Of a stretch of 31,685 nt of DNA, positions 17,651-26,984 are shown one piece after another. A program made the position numbers and the translations under genes. The DNA comes from Ardenticatenaceae bacterium (lineage in GTDB: Bacteria > Chloroflexota > Anaerolineae > Promineifilales > Promineifilaceae), in NCBI GenBank assembly GCA_020634215.1, contig JACKCD010000063.1:1-31685 (forward strand), written 5' to 3'. The notes beneath the pieces were generated by a model. The model saw only the letters and a program-made list of their open reading frames with translations. It was not told the DNA's origin and did no database searches. Each line of letters opens with the position of its first letter. Position 1 is the stretch's first letter.

Positions 17651-20600
17651 ATGAATACTCAGACACAAAACAAATCATACACCTTTGTACTGTTCCTGCT
17701 CGGTGCCGCTATCGCCCTCTTGTTTAGCACACAAATGGCGTTCGCCGCACCGGCAGAGCAAACAGCGGGAACAGGAACTGTCACCATTGTGACAGCTTCC
17801 GACCCGACCGGAACCACTGGTTTCTTCTATTTTGGGCAGCTTGGATCGTTCACTCAGGACGACGGCCAAAGCCAGACCTTCTCCAACCTCACCCCCGGCA
17901 CCTACGACATTTATCAAAGCGTCCAGGCCGGCTGGGTATTGGACATTAGCTGCGTAGGTGGCAGCAACACCCCGCTCAACAACGGCACCACCATCACCCT
18001 CGGGGCCGACGAAGACATTACCTGCACGTTTGCCAATACCGACGTTGGCGGCTCCATTACCGTTGTGACAGCCTCTAACCCGGCCGGCGGCACAGGCTTC
18101 TACTATTTTGGGCAAGTGGGTGTTTTCACCCAAGACGACGGCCAAAGCCATGTTACCGAAAACCTGCTACCCGGTAATTACGACATCATCCAGACCATTC
18201 CTGCTGGCTATGACCTTTCCGTTTCCTGCGTTGGTGGTGACTCTACTCCGCTGGCCGAAGGCGTAACCGTGCAGTTGGATGCTAATGAAGACATTGTTTG
18301 CACCTTCGCCAATAGCAACGTTGGCGGCACCATCACCATTGTTGCTGCCGGTGCCGACGGGTTGGAATATTACGGCAGTCTGGGACAGTTTATTCTTCAT
18401 GATGGGCAAAGCGAAGAACGCACCGCTCTCTCCCCCGGTGAATACTCTGTTTACCAAGGCGTCCCGGCTGGTTACGTACTCGGTGTCTCCTGCGATGGCG
18501 GCAGCTACACCGCCCTGTCTGAAGGCGTTACCATCAACCTAGGTGCCAGCGAACACATCACCTGTACTTTCACCAACACCGACGTAGGCGGTTCGATTAC
18601 CATTGTTGCTGCTTCCGATCCTGTTGGAGCCACTGGCTTTGAATATTACGGCAACATGGGGCAATTCACCCTGAATGACGGCGACAGCGAGCAGCGCACT
18701 AACCTGATGCCGGGCGAATATACCGTTTATCAGGGTGTTCCGGCCGGCTATGTACTGGGTGTTTCCTGCACCGGCGGCGATTACGAAGCACAAGCCGAGG
18801 GTGTTATCATTACCCTCGATGCCAATGAAGATATTGTTTGCACCTTCACTAACACCGATGTTGGCGGCTCGATCACCATCATCGCCGCCTCTGACCCGGC
18901 CGGAGCCGCTGGGTTTGAATATTACGGCAACATGGGGCAGTTTACCCTGGATGACGGCGACAGCGAGCAGCGCACCAATTTGATGCCTGGTGAATATACC
19001 GTTTATCAGGGCGTTCCGGCCGGCTATGTGCTGGATCTTGCCTGCACCGGTGGCGACTATGTAGCTACTGCCGAAGGCGTCATCATCACCCTCGCCGCCA
19101 ATGAAGACATCGTTTGCACCTTCACCAACACCGACGTTGGCGGTACGGTCACGATTGTGGCGGCTTCAAACCCCGCTGGGGCAGCCGGGTTCAGCTATTA
19201 TGGCAACTTCGGGCAATTCCTGCTGGGTGACGGCCAAAGCGAACAGCGCGTTGACCAAATGCCAGGCGAATACACCGTTTACCAGGGTATCCCAGCCGGG
19301 TATGTGCTGGATGTGGCCTGTACAGGCGGCGACTTTGTTGCTCTGGCGGAGGGGGTGACGGTGACGCTGAATGCCAACGAAGACATTGTTTGTACCTTCA
19401 CCAATACCTACGTGGGGGGTTCGATCACCATTGAAGCGGTTTCACAACCGGCCGGTGGTACAGGCTTTGGCTACTACGGTAGCCTGGGACAGTTTGAATT
19501 GAATGACGGCGAAAACGAACAGCGCACCGACTTGATGCCGGGTGAATATACCATTTACCAAGGGCTACAGGCGGGGCTGGATTTGAGCATTGGCTGCACT
19601 GGTGGCGATTTCACGGCACTGGCTGAAGGCGTAACGGTCACGTTGGATGCCAATGAAGACGTGGTGTGTACCTTCACCAACAGCGACAACAGTGGCCCGA
19701 CGCTGGGCAACCTGTTCTTTGATGACTTTGAGAGTGATTTGGGCTGGACGGTGAACCCCAATGGCAGCAACAGTGCCACTACCGGGATGTGGGAACGGGC
19801 AAATCCACAGCATACGCATTACTATGGGCCATTGCAGTTGGGTCGCACGGTAAGCGGTGATTATGACTTGGTAACAGGTGGAGCGGCCGGCAGTGACCCC
19901 GGTTCCTATGACGTGGACGGCGGCGTAACTTCAGTACGTTCCCCTAACATCACCTTGCCCAGCAGCGGTGACATCACCCTGTCGTTTGCTTACTATCTGG
20001 CGCATTTGGAAAACGCGAGCAACAGCGATTTCCTGCGGGTGTCGGCTGTGGGGGATACAACGGCCGTTATTTTCGAGAAAACGGGTGCTGCGTATCGTAA
20101 CTATGCCGAGTGGGAACAGTTTAGCGCCAGCCTAAATGCGTTTGCCGGGCAGACGGTTTACCTGCTAGTGGAAGCGGCTGACAACGGCGCGGGCAGCCTG
20201 ATAGAAGCGGCACTTGATGATGTGTCTGTGGACGTGATCGAGATCGCTTTCTTCGATGACTTTGAGACCAGCCAAGGCTGGACAGTCAACGCCAACGGCG
20301 GCGACAGCGCCACCACCGGGATGTGGGAACGGGCGGATGCCCAATGGACAGATTACTACGGCACGCTACAGCGCGGTCGGGCGGCCAGCGGCAACAAAAA
20401 CCTGGTAACGGGTGCTTTGGCTGGCACAGACCCAGGCAGCTATGATGTGGACAATGGCGTGACTTCGATTCAGTCACCAAGCATTGTCGTGCCGAGCGAT
20501 GGCAACATTACCCTGTCATTTGCCTACTATCTGGCGCACTTGAACAATTCTTCGGCCGATGACTTCTTGCGAGTGTCGGTCGTGGGCAGCACCACGACAG

Positions 20601-20785
20601 TTGTGTTTGAAGAACGGGGTGCCGCTAATTGGGATTATGCGTATCGTTGGGAAGAAGCAACAATTGACCTAAGCGACTTTGCCGGGCAGACGATCCATCT
20701 ACTGATTGAAGCGGCTGACAATGGCACGGCTAGTCTAGTTGAGGCAGGAATTGATGACGTGGCAATAATTGCCACGGGTGATTAA
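17651..20785 (+). CDS. Secreted repeat protein with prealbumin-like domains
   Basis: Protein of 1,044 residues. A signal peptide (hydrophobic TFVLFLLGAAIALLF, cleavage near MAFAAPAE, about residue 33) sends it out of the cell. Seven tandem domains of about 92 residues follow (starting near 42, 134, 226, 314, 406, 498, 590), each beginning Gly-(Ser/Thr)-(Ile/Val)-Thr-Ile and ending with a CTFTNT-type strand with a conserved Cys pair, as in prealbumin-fold (SpaA/CNA-B-like) adhesin repeats. Two homologous C-terminal domains of about 170 residues (near 688-858 and 862-1040) start FFDDFE and read like MAM/jelly-roll modules. No sortase motif or membrane anchor was seen. The start has an AGGAAGG/AAAGGA binding site. 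Likely a surface or matrix protein. Confidence 0.85.
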   Translation: MNTQTQNKSYTFVLFLLGAAIALLFSTQMAFAAPAEQTAGTGTVTIVTASDPTGTTGFFYFGQLGSFTQDDGQSQTFSNLTPGTYDIYQSVQAGWVLDISCVGGSNTPLNNGTTITLGADEDITCTFANTDVGGSITVVTASNPAGGTGFYYFGQVGVFTQDDGQSHVTENLLPGNYDIIQTIPAGYDLSVSCVGGDSTPLAEGVTVQLDANEDIVCTFANSNVGGTITIVAAGADGLEYYGSLGQFILHDGQSEERTALSPGEYSVYQGVPAGYVLGVSCDGGSYTALSEGVTINLGASEHITCTFTNTDVGGSITIVAASDPVGATGFEYYGNMGQFTLNDGDSEQRTNLMPGEYTVYQGVPAGYVLGVSCTGGDYEAQAEGVIITLDANEDIVCTFTNTDVGGSITIIAASDPAGAAGFEYYGNMGQFTLDDGDSEQRTNLMPGEYTVYQGVPAGYVLDLACTGGDYVATAEGVIITLAANEDIVCTFTNTDVGGTVTIVAASNPAGAAGFSYYGNFGQFLLGDGQSEQRVDQMPGEYTVYQGIPAGYVLDVACTGGDFVALAEGVTVTLNANEDIVCTFTNTYVGGSITIEAVSQPAGGTGFGYYGSLGQFELNDGENEQRTDLMPGEYTIYQGLQAGLDLSIGCTGGDFTALAEGVTVTLDANEDVVCTFTNSDNSGPTLGNLFFDDFESDLGWTVNPNGSNSATTGMWERANPQHTHYYGPLQLGRTVSGDYDLVTGGAAGSDPGSYDVDGGVTSVRSPNITLPSSGDITLSFAYYLAHLENASNSDFLRVSAVGDTTAVIFEKTGAAYRNYAEWEQFSASLNAFAGQTVYLLVEAADNGAGSLIEAALDDVSVDVIEIAFFDDFETSQGWTVNANGGDSATTGMWERADAQWTDYYGTLQRGRAASGNKNLVTGALAGTDPGSYDVDNGVTSIQSPSIVVPSDGNITLSFAYYLAHLNNSSADDFLRVSVVGSTTTVVFEERGAANWDYAYRWEEATIDLSDFAGQTIHLLIEAADNGTASLVEAGIDDVAIIATGD

Positions 20786-21096
20786 ATGAGGGATTGGGGA
20801 TTGAAGATTTAGGTCTTCAATCCCCGATCAGATGCCAATTGACACCAGCCAAAGCCCTGAAAATCCCGTGAACGGCCGATTTGCACACAGGGCAATCTGC
20901 GTCCCAAAGTCCTCTTTCCAACAGCCCACTCGCTCATCACTAAACAAATAAACGCTCCAAATCATTTTGTGTTATTCTACGGTCATGAAATTCGAGCGGA
21001 ATGACAACAAAAGATAATGATCGTGAAGAATTAGGGGATTGGAGATAAGAGATTGATTCAAATCTTCAATCTCTTATCTCTCCTCTCTGACTCAAC
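20786..21096. promoter_or_regulatory. Intergenic region with two hairpins before the rRNA methyltransferase gene
   Basis: Contains a 12-bp perfect hairpin (20796-20807 with 20814-20825, GGGGATTGAAGA arms) just after the surface-protein stop, and a 15-bp perfect hairpin (21042-21056 with 21066-21080, GAGATAAGAGATTGA arms) that ends 16 bases before the next ATG. Between them is a possible 10-codon leader (ATG at 20984, MKFERNDNKR) preceded by a TATTCT box. The first hairpin is probably the terminator of the surface-protein gene. Confidence 0.45.
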
Positions 21097-21903
21097 ATGG
21101 AGCTAGACAAACTGGTAGATGCCATTTTAATAAGTGCCAAATATCGCCACATCTCCCCGGATCTAGTGCGGCGAGTGGGGGCGGTGGAGCTGGCAAAGGG
21201 GCGCAAGCTGAAGGAGGCGGTAAAGGCGACAAAAAACAAGCTGCATCAGGTGGGAGGGGCATACCAGGCAGGCGCCATTGATTTTGATCGGGCGTTGGTG
21301 GAAATGGCGGCGGTGGCTGATGACCCTGATGGGCTGCGCCAGCTTTGCCGTGAATTGATGCAGCGTCACGCCTCGACCCGCGAACGGCTGCCGATTCTGG
21401 ACGAGTTTTACAGTACCATCTTTGCCCACCTGCCTCCCATCCAATCGCTGATGGATGTGGCGTGCGGGCTAAACCCGTTGGCATGGCCGTGGCTCCCGGT
21501 TGAACAGACAATAGAGTATGTGGCATATGATATTTATGCCGATTCGATTGGCTTTTTGCAGCAGGCGTTGGGGGTGATGAGGGTGGTTAACGGCCGTTGT
21601 CAAACCCGCGACATCATTGCCCACCCACCCACCGAGCCGGTTGACCTGGTGTTGATTTTGAAGACGCTGCCGTGTTTGGAGTTGGGGGAAAAAACGGCCG
21701 TTTCGACGCTGTTGGATGGGCTAAACAGCCGTTATCTGCTCATCAGCTATCCCGTTCAGACACTGGGCGGCCGACGTAAAGGGCTGGGGGCTACTTATGA
21801 ACAGCAGTTTCAAGCGTTAGCGGCAGAGCGAGGCTGGCAACAATACCACCGCTTTGAGTTTGCCACCGAGTTGGCGTTTTTGGTTGTGAACGGCAGGAAT
21901 TAA
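21097..21903 (+). CDS. 16S rRNA (guanine-1405-N7)-methyltransferase homologue
   Basis: Protein of 268 residues of the FmrO/ArmA/Rmt family. These enzymes methylate N7 of G1405 in the 30S decoding site and block 4,6-linked aminoglycosides such as gentamicin and kanamycin. Matching blocks, compared from memory with RmtB: ILISAKYRHISPDLVRRV (10-27), RHASTRERLPILDEFYSTIF (90-109), MDVACGLNPLAW with the SAM-binding loop (119-130), VDLVLILKTLPCLE (motif IV region) and TLGGRRKGLGATYE near 220. Length is right for the family. It may give intrinsic resistance or have a housekeeping role. There is no Shine-Dalgarno sequence before the ATG, and a strong hairpin lies directly upstream. Two palindrome copies are inside and one overlaps the stop codon. 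Confidence 0.87.
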   Translation: MELDKLVDAILISAKYRHISPDLVRRVGAVELAKGRKLKEAVKATKNKLHQVGGAYQAGAIDFDRALVEMAAVADDPDGLRQLCRELMQRHASTRERLPILDEFYSTIFAHLPPIQSLMDVACGLNPLAWPWLPVEQTIEYVAYDIYADSIGFLQQALGVMRVVNGRCQTRDIIAHPPTEPVDLVLILKTLPCLELGEKTAVSTLLDGLNSRYLLISYPVQTLGGRRKGLGATYEQQFQALAAERGWQQYHRFEFATELAFLVVNGRN

Positions 21904-21915
21904 CGGCCGTTATCC

Positions 21916-22506
21916 CTACCCAAAATCAAGCAGTTTACGTGCCTGGGCAGGGTATTTTTGGACTAACCACTCCAATACCTGAAGTTCATCCGAACCTTTT
22001 GCTCTTCTAACTTGAATTAGCAGCTTTTGCGCTGAAGGTCGATCCAGTGTCAGATTAGATGCTCCCTCATTACAAACAGAGCATAAAGCACGCAGATTGG
22101 ATGGCTCATCTGTCCCCCCTTGCGATTTGTCAACAATGTGGCCGATATGGAGTCTTGTTTTTCGATTACGTTCGTAAGGATGTGGTTCCCCAGCAACAGC
22201 ACCACACATTTGACAGGTAAAGCCATTGCGGTCAAGCACAAATGCTCTCGTCTCTTTGGAAATGGAACGCGCAAAAGCCGGAAAAGGTGCTGGCTCCTCT
22301 AACAAATATTGCCCCGGTTTCAATTCGCTGCGGTCATTATGGGTTAAAATTTGGTACCCTTCTTCATTGCGTAGCTCTCTAACACGCCGAGCCCATTCTG
22401 TAATGCCGCCTGCAACTTCACGCAGTTCATCTGAATCCATCACTCTGCCAACGTTAGCTAGAAAATGCGCTCTCAATTTGGTTCGTGCGCTCTCACGTTC
22501 TGCCAT
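21916..22506 (-). CDS. HNH endonuclease, probable restriction enzyme
   Basis: Protein of 196 residues with a C-terminal HNH nuclease domain: zinc-binding CQMC (98-101), LHIGHIVDKSQGG with the catalytic His pair (120-123), Asn137 in PSNLRALC, and the second Cys pair CSVC (142-145). The N-terminal 90 residues probably bind DNA but show no known motif. It starts 24 bases after the stop of the cytosine methyltransferase on the same strand, the classic arrangement of a type II restriction-modification pair. It is A+T-richer than its neighbours and free of the dispersed palindrome, which suggests transfer. The stop is 12 bases from that of the convergent rRNA methyltransferase gene. Confidence 0.85.
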   Translation of the reverse strand: MAERESARTKLRAHFLANVGRVMDSDELREVAGGITEWARRVRELRNEEGYQILTHNDRSELKPGQYLLEEPAPFPAFARSISKETRAFVLDRNGFTCQMCGAVAGEPHPYERNRKTRLHIGHIVDKSQGGTDEPSNLRALCSVCNEGASNLTLDRPSAQKLLIQVRRAKGSDELQVLEWLVQKYPAQARKLLDFG

Positions 22507-22530
22507 AACAACACCCTTTCTATGAGTTGT

Positions 22531-23478
22531 CTATCTGCCATTCAAAGACAATGCGAGCTGTCTTGCTACCGCTGCTGCCACTGGTGGCGGAAAAGCATTC
22601 CCAACCTGTCGGTAAGCCGGCGTTTTATTACCAACAAAGTGCCAATCTTCGGGAAATCCCTGTAGCTTTGCTACCATTTTTACTGTTAATCGAGGCATCC
22701 CTACGAAGTCCGCTTTGGGCGGTTCGTAAGCAATACCCCTACCATCAACCCCAAGTTTGGCCCAAGCTCTCTTAGCCCTCGTAGGACCCAAATCCGGACC
22801 ACCATGTTTTTTGGAACCACCCACAATGGTTGGCGCAATGTCATTTGCTGCTTCCTTCCATTTTCCGACTCCATACCAGCCATTTTGCGACATTTGAGAA
22901 TGTAGAAGCTCACCAACAGTTGGTGGTGCTGTTTTGCAAGGCATTGGCCAGCTAAATTTTCTGAAATTTTCTGGCCGTAGAGCAATTATGACAACACGTG
23001 GCCTTAATTGGGAAACAGCGAAGTCAGAAGCATTTAATAAACGCCAATCAACCATGTAGCCTAAATCCTCAAGCTGTTTTCTCAGATTTGCACGATAAGT
23101 ATCAAAACGCCGGTCTAAAAAGCCACGCACATTTTCTAGCATGACGGCTCGCGGTTTACTTTCTTTTACAAGCCGGATAGCTTCCGGAAACAAATCGCGC
23201 TCATCAGCATGCCCTAATTGCTTTCCTGCTTGGGAGAAAGGGGGACACGGGACACCACCGGCTAATAAATCAACACCCTTGTACGCATTGCCTTTGAATA
23301 GACGAACATCAGCCTGTTCTGATTCAATGATGTTCCATATGGGTCTGTTGTAGCGTAATGTTTGGCGGCAGGCCTTATCTATTTCGACTAAAGCGACTGG
23401 TTCAAAGCCTGCTTGTTCTAAGCCTAAGGCCTGTCCTCCCGCGCCAGCACAAATTTCGATAGTTGTAAGGCCTGACAT
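22531..23478 (-). CDS. C5 cytosine-specific DNA methyltransferase
   Basis: Enzyme of 315 residues that methylates cytosine C5 in a specific DNA site, protecting it from the partner nuclease. Motif I is EICAGAGGQALGLEQAG (8-24), motif IV GGVPCPPFSQAG with catalytic Cys78 (PCP rather than the commoner PCQ), motif VI ENVRGF, motif VIII QLRPRVV and motif X QVGNAFPPPVA. The target-recognition region is short, around 190-265. The chosen ATG has AGGAG six bases upstream. The frame also extends 16 codons further to 23526 without a binding site. The target sequence cannot be predicted by eye. Confidence 0.93.
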   Translation of the reverse strand: MSGLTTIEICAGAGGQALGLEQAGFEPVALVEIDKACRQTLRYNRPIWNIIESEQADVRLFKGNAYKGVDLLAGGVPCPPFSQAGKQLGHADERDLFPEAIRLVKESKPRAVMLENVRGFLDRRFDTYRANLRKQLEDLGYMVDWRLLNASDFAVSQLRPRVVIIALRPENFRKFSWPMPCKTAPPTVGELLHSQMSQNGWYGVGKWKEAANDIAPTIVGGSKKHGGPDLGPTRAKRAWAKLGVDGRGIAYEPPKADFVGMPRLTVKMVAKLQGFPEDWHFVGNKTPAYRQVGNAFPPPVAAAVARQLALSLNGR

Positions 23479-23723
23479 TACATTCTCCTGTACATAAATA
23501 GGCTGATTATAAGGGGATTGTATCATAACAATCTAACAAGAACATATGTTTGTAATTAAGCTCGGTTAATACAAACGATGGCTTAAGTTTTTAACAAAGT
23601 ATGACTCCCCCGCTTCGTTATTCACAACTCAATTGTATTGTTCAGATGCCCTAAAGCCGTTAGACTTGGGGTCGCATTACTAATGCTTTGCAGCTTACAA
23701 GCCAGCCACCAGCAGTGATCGGA

Positions 23724-23758
23724 GATTGGAGATTGTGAACCTGTATTAATCTCCAATC
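23724..23758. terminator. Intergenic hairpin of the GGAGATT family
   Basis: Perfect 11-bp arms GATTGGAGATT (23724-23734) and AATCTCCAATC (23748-23758) in the 312-base gap (23479-23790) between the methyltransferase start and the next gene. The rest of the gap shows no gene and must hold the divergent promoters. Confidence 0.5.
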
Positions 23759-23790
23759 CCCAATCACCAATTCCCCAAACGGAGTAGTTT

Positions 23791-26700
23791 ATGTCCCAAC
23801 AAGTTGATCCCCGCTATTTGCAAGCCCTTCGTTGGCGCTGCATTGGTCCGCCACGCGGCGGGCGCGTCGTGGCCGTGGCCGGCCACCCCACCCAACCCAT
23901 GACCTTCTACTTTGGTGCCTGCGCCGGGGGCGTTTGGAAAACCGAAGACGGTGGCCAATATTGGCAAAATATCACCGACGGATACCTCACCTCCGCCGCC
24001 ATTGGTGCCCTCACCGTGGCTGAATCCGACCCCAACGTCATTTATGTCGGGACTGGCGAATCCACCATTCGGCTGGATGTTTCGTATGGCGATGGCGTGT
24101 ACAAAACCACCGACGGCGGGCAAACATGGCGCAACATCGGGCTGCGTGACACAAAACACATTGGCGAAATTCGCGTCCATCCGCAAAACCCCGATTGGGT
24201 CTATGTGGCCGCGCTCGGCCACGCCTTTGGCCCCAACGAAGAGCGGGGCATTTTCCGCAGCCGCGACGGGGGGGAAACGTGGGAAAAGGTGCTGTATGTC
24301 AGCGATAAGGCCGGGGCGGTAGACATCGCCATGGATCCCACCAACCCGCGTATCCTCTACGCCACCATTTGGGAGGCATACCGCAACTTTTGGTATCTCT
24401 CCAGCGGAGGCGAAGAATGCGGGCTGTATAAATCCACCGACGGCGGCGATAGCTGGGTCAACATCAGCCGCAACCCCGGTATGCCCAAGGGAATACTGGG
24501 CAAAATAGGGGTGACGGTGTCGCCTGCGATGCCCAACCGGGTATGGGCGATTATTGAAGCGGGGGACGAAGAAGGGGTGTATCGCTCTGACGACAGCGGG
24601 GCGACGTGGACGCGGGTAAACAGCGACCGGGCACTGCTGGCGCGTCCCTGGTATTACTGCCACATCTTTGCCGACCCGCAGGACGCGGAAACAGTCTATG
24701 TCACCAATTTGAAGATGTGGAAGTCGAATGATGGCGGCAAAACCTATAGCGAAATCACAACCACCCACGGCGACAACCATGATTTGTGGATTGACCCGCG
24801 CAACCCGCAGCGAATGATTGAGGGCAACGATGGCGGAGCGTGCGTTAGCTTTAACGGCGGCAATAGTTGGTCAACGGCATATAACCAGCTTACGGCGCAG
24901 TTTTACCATGTGGCGGTAGACAACCAGTACCCATACCATGTTTACGGGACGCAGCAGGACAACTCCAGCCTGGGGCTGCCGAGCAAGACGGGGCATGGGG
25001 CGATTTTGTGGCAAGATGCGTACACGGCTGGCACAGGGGAAAGCGGCTATATTGCCGTGAAGCCCGATGACCCCAACGTCGTCTTTTTGGGCGCGATTGG
25101 CAGTTCGCCGGGGGGCGGCGGGGCGTTGCAGCGGTATGACCACCGCACGAAGCAGGTTCGGCTGGTGACCGTGTGGCCGGAAGCCCACAACGGCTGGGAT
25201 CCCAGCGAAATCAAATACCGCTTTGCCTGGACATACCCGATTGTCTTTTCGCCCCACGACCCCAACGTGCTGTATGCCGGGGGCAACCATGTGTTCCGCA
25301 GCAGCGACGAGGGGAGCAGTTGGGAGGAGATTAGCCCTGATTTGAGCCGGGCTGACCCGGAGAAGCTAAAGGCATCGGGGGGGCCGGTGACGCTGGACAC
25401 CAGCGGGGCGGAGCATTACGGAACGGTGTTTGCCTTTGCCGAGTCGCCGCACCGACCGGGGCTGCTGTGGGCGGGGACGGATGATGGGCTGGTGCATGTG
25501 TCGCCGGATGGGGGGGTGAGTTGGGTGGATGTGACCCCGATTGACCTGCCGGAGTGGTCGCTGATTAGCCTGATTGAGGTGTCGCCCCACGATGACCAGA
25601 CGGCGTATGTGGCGGCGACGCGGTATAAGCTGGATGATTATCGGCCGTTTTTGTTTAAGACGGGGGATAACGGCCGTTCTTGGCAAAACATCGCCATCAA
25701 CTTCCCACAGGGCGAAATTACCCGCGTCATCCGTGAAGACCCGCAGCGGCCAGGGCTGCTGTATGTTGGCACCGAAACAGGAATTTTTGTCTCCTTTAAC
25801 GACGGAGCCGACTGGCAGCGGTTGGCGGCGGGGTTTCCGGTGGTGCCGGTGTATGACCTGGTGGTGAAGGATGATGATTTGGTAGTGGCAACCCACGGCC
25901 GTTCCTTCTGGATTTTAGATGATTTGTCGGTGTTGCGGCAGATGGGGCAGGAGGTGGTAGAGAAACAGGTGCATCTGTTCCGGCCGGCCGACACCATTCG
26001 CCGCTGGATCAATTGGCGCGTTTATCCGGCCCGCACCGAAAGCAAAAATTACATGATTTCATCGGGAACGGGGGTGACGTTTACGGAAAAGAAGAACAAG
26101 TACAACGAGCCGGTCCGTAAATTCCTGGATGCGGGGGAAAATCCGCCGCAGGGGGTGTTGATTTATTACACGCTGCCAGAGAACAACAGCGAGCCGGTGA
26201 CGCTGAAACTGCTAGACAGTGCGGGGGCGGTGATTGAGGTGTTTAGGGATAAGGGACAAACGGCCGTTTCTCCCCCCAACGAATCGGAAGCCGACAAGAA
26301 AAAGCGGGAAGCCAAGCGCACCCTCTCGACGAACGGCGGGCTAAACTGCTTTTTGTGGGACATGCGCTACCCGGACGCAACGGCTGTTCCTGGCGACCCC
26401 TTTTCTGATGGCATTACCGCCCCGCTGGCTGCGCCCGGCACCTATCAGGTGCGGCTGACGGTGGGCGAAACGGTGCAAACCCAAGAGTTTGTGCTGCGGC
26501 CAGAGCCACACCTGACGGCCACCCATGAGGATTTGATGGCGCAGTTTGAGCTGTGGCTGCAAATTCGGGACAAGCTGACGGAAACCAACGAGGCCATCAT
26601 GCGGATTCGGCGGATTCGGCAGCAGGTGGAGGAGTGGGACAAGCGGGCGGCCGGCAACGAAGCGGTGGCGAGTGCGGCGGCGGCACTGAAAGAGAAACTG

Positions 26701-26976
26701 GCGGCGGTTGAAGGCGTGCTATATCAGACGGATGCCAAAACCTCGTTTGACCGGCTGCGGCTGAAGGTCAAGCTCAACACCAAGATTTCGACGCTGATTA
26801 GCATTGTGGCAGCAGCCGATGAACGACCGCCCAAGCAAGCATATGACGTGTTTGAACATTTGTCAGCGCAGGTGGATGAGCAACTGGCGCAGTTAAACGA
26901 GGTTGTGGAAACGGATGTTGCGGCGTTTGGTGCGTTGGTACAGCGGGAGGGGGTGCCGATTATTGGGTTGAATTAA
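23791..26976 (+). CDS. BNR/sortilin-like beta-propeller protein
   Basis: Protein of 1,061 residues. The first 700 or so hold many Asp-box/BNR repeats (KTEDGGQYWQNI, KTTDGGQTWRNI, RSRDGGETWEKV, KSTDGGDSWVNI, RSDDSGATW, KSNDGGKTY and more), the blade pattern of VPS10/sortilin-type and sialidase-like propellers. A C-terminal part (about 720-1061) has an all-beta stretch and then helices (about 895-1040). The family is often labelled glycosyl hydrolase, but no catalytic residues can be assigned. There is no signal peptide in this start (MSQQVDPRYLQALRWRCIGP), which is unusual for the family, and the upstream frame offers none. The start has ACGGAG as a binding site. Two exact palindrome copies are inside, with a clear composition switch at 25669. 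Confidence 0.8.
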   Translation: MSQQVDPRYLQALRWRCIGPPRGGRVVAVAGHPTQPMTFYFGACAGGVWKTEDGGQYWQNITDGYLTSAAIGALTVAESDPNVIYVGTGESTIRLDVSYGDGVYKTTDGGQTWRNIGLRDTKHIGEIRVHPQNPDWVYVAALGHAFGPNEERGIFRSRDGGETWEKVLYVSDKAGAVDIAMDPTNPRILYATIWEAYRNFWYLSSGGEECGLYKSTDGGDSWVNISRNPGMPKGILGKIGVTVSPAMPNRVWAIIEAGDEEGVYRSDDSGATWTRVNSDRALLARPWYYCHIFADPQDAETVYVTNLKMWKSNDGGKTYSEITTTHGDNHDLWIDPRNPQRMIEGNDGGACVSFNGGNSWSTAYNQLTAQFYHVAVDNQYPYHVYGTQQDNSSLGLPSKTGHGAILWQDAYTAGTGESGYIAVKPDDPNVVFLGAIGSSPGGGGALQRYDHRTKQVRLVTVWPEAHNGWDPSEIKYRFAWTYPIVFSPHDPNVLYAGGNHVFRSSDEGSSWEEISPDLSRADPEKLKASGGPVTLDTSGAEHYGTVFAFAESPHRPGLLWAGTDDGLVHVSPDGGVSWVDVTPIDLPEWSLISLIEVSPHDDQTAYVAATRYKLDDYRPFLFKTGDNGRSWQNIAINFPQGEITRVIREDPQRPGLLYVGTETGIFVSFNDGADWQRLAAGFPVVPVYDLVVKDDDLVVATHGRSFWILDDLSVLRQMGQEVVEKQVHLFRPADTIRRWINWRVYPARTESKNYMISSGTGVTFTEKKNKYNEPVRKFLDAGENPPQGVLIYYTLPENNSEPVTLKLLDSAGAVIEVFRDKGQTAVSPPNESEADKKKREAKRTLSTNGGLNCFLWDMRYPDATAVPGDPFSDGITAPLAAPGTYQVRLTVGETVQTQEFVLRPEPHLTATHEDLMAQFELWLQIRDKLTETNEAIMRIRRIRQQVEEWDKRAAGNEAVASAAAALKEKLAAVEGVLYQTDAKTSFDRLRLKVKLNTKISTLISIVAAADERPPKQAYDVFEHLSAQVDEQLAQLNEVVETDVAAFGALVQREGVPIIGLN

Positions 26977-26984
26977 GAGAAACT

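Noticed and set aside
20796..21080. CRISPR array suggested by recurring GATTGGAGATT words
   Set aside because: The words occur as inverted arms of single hairpins, not as equal direct repeats with unique spacers, and no cas gene is present.
23764..24780. Minus-strand frame of 338 codons opposite the BNR protein gene
   Set aside because: It is antisense to a gene with clear repeated BNR motifs. Its protein is low-complexity in the way of mirror frames of G+C-rich genes and shows no domain.
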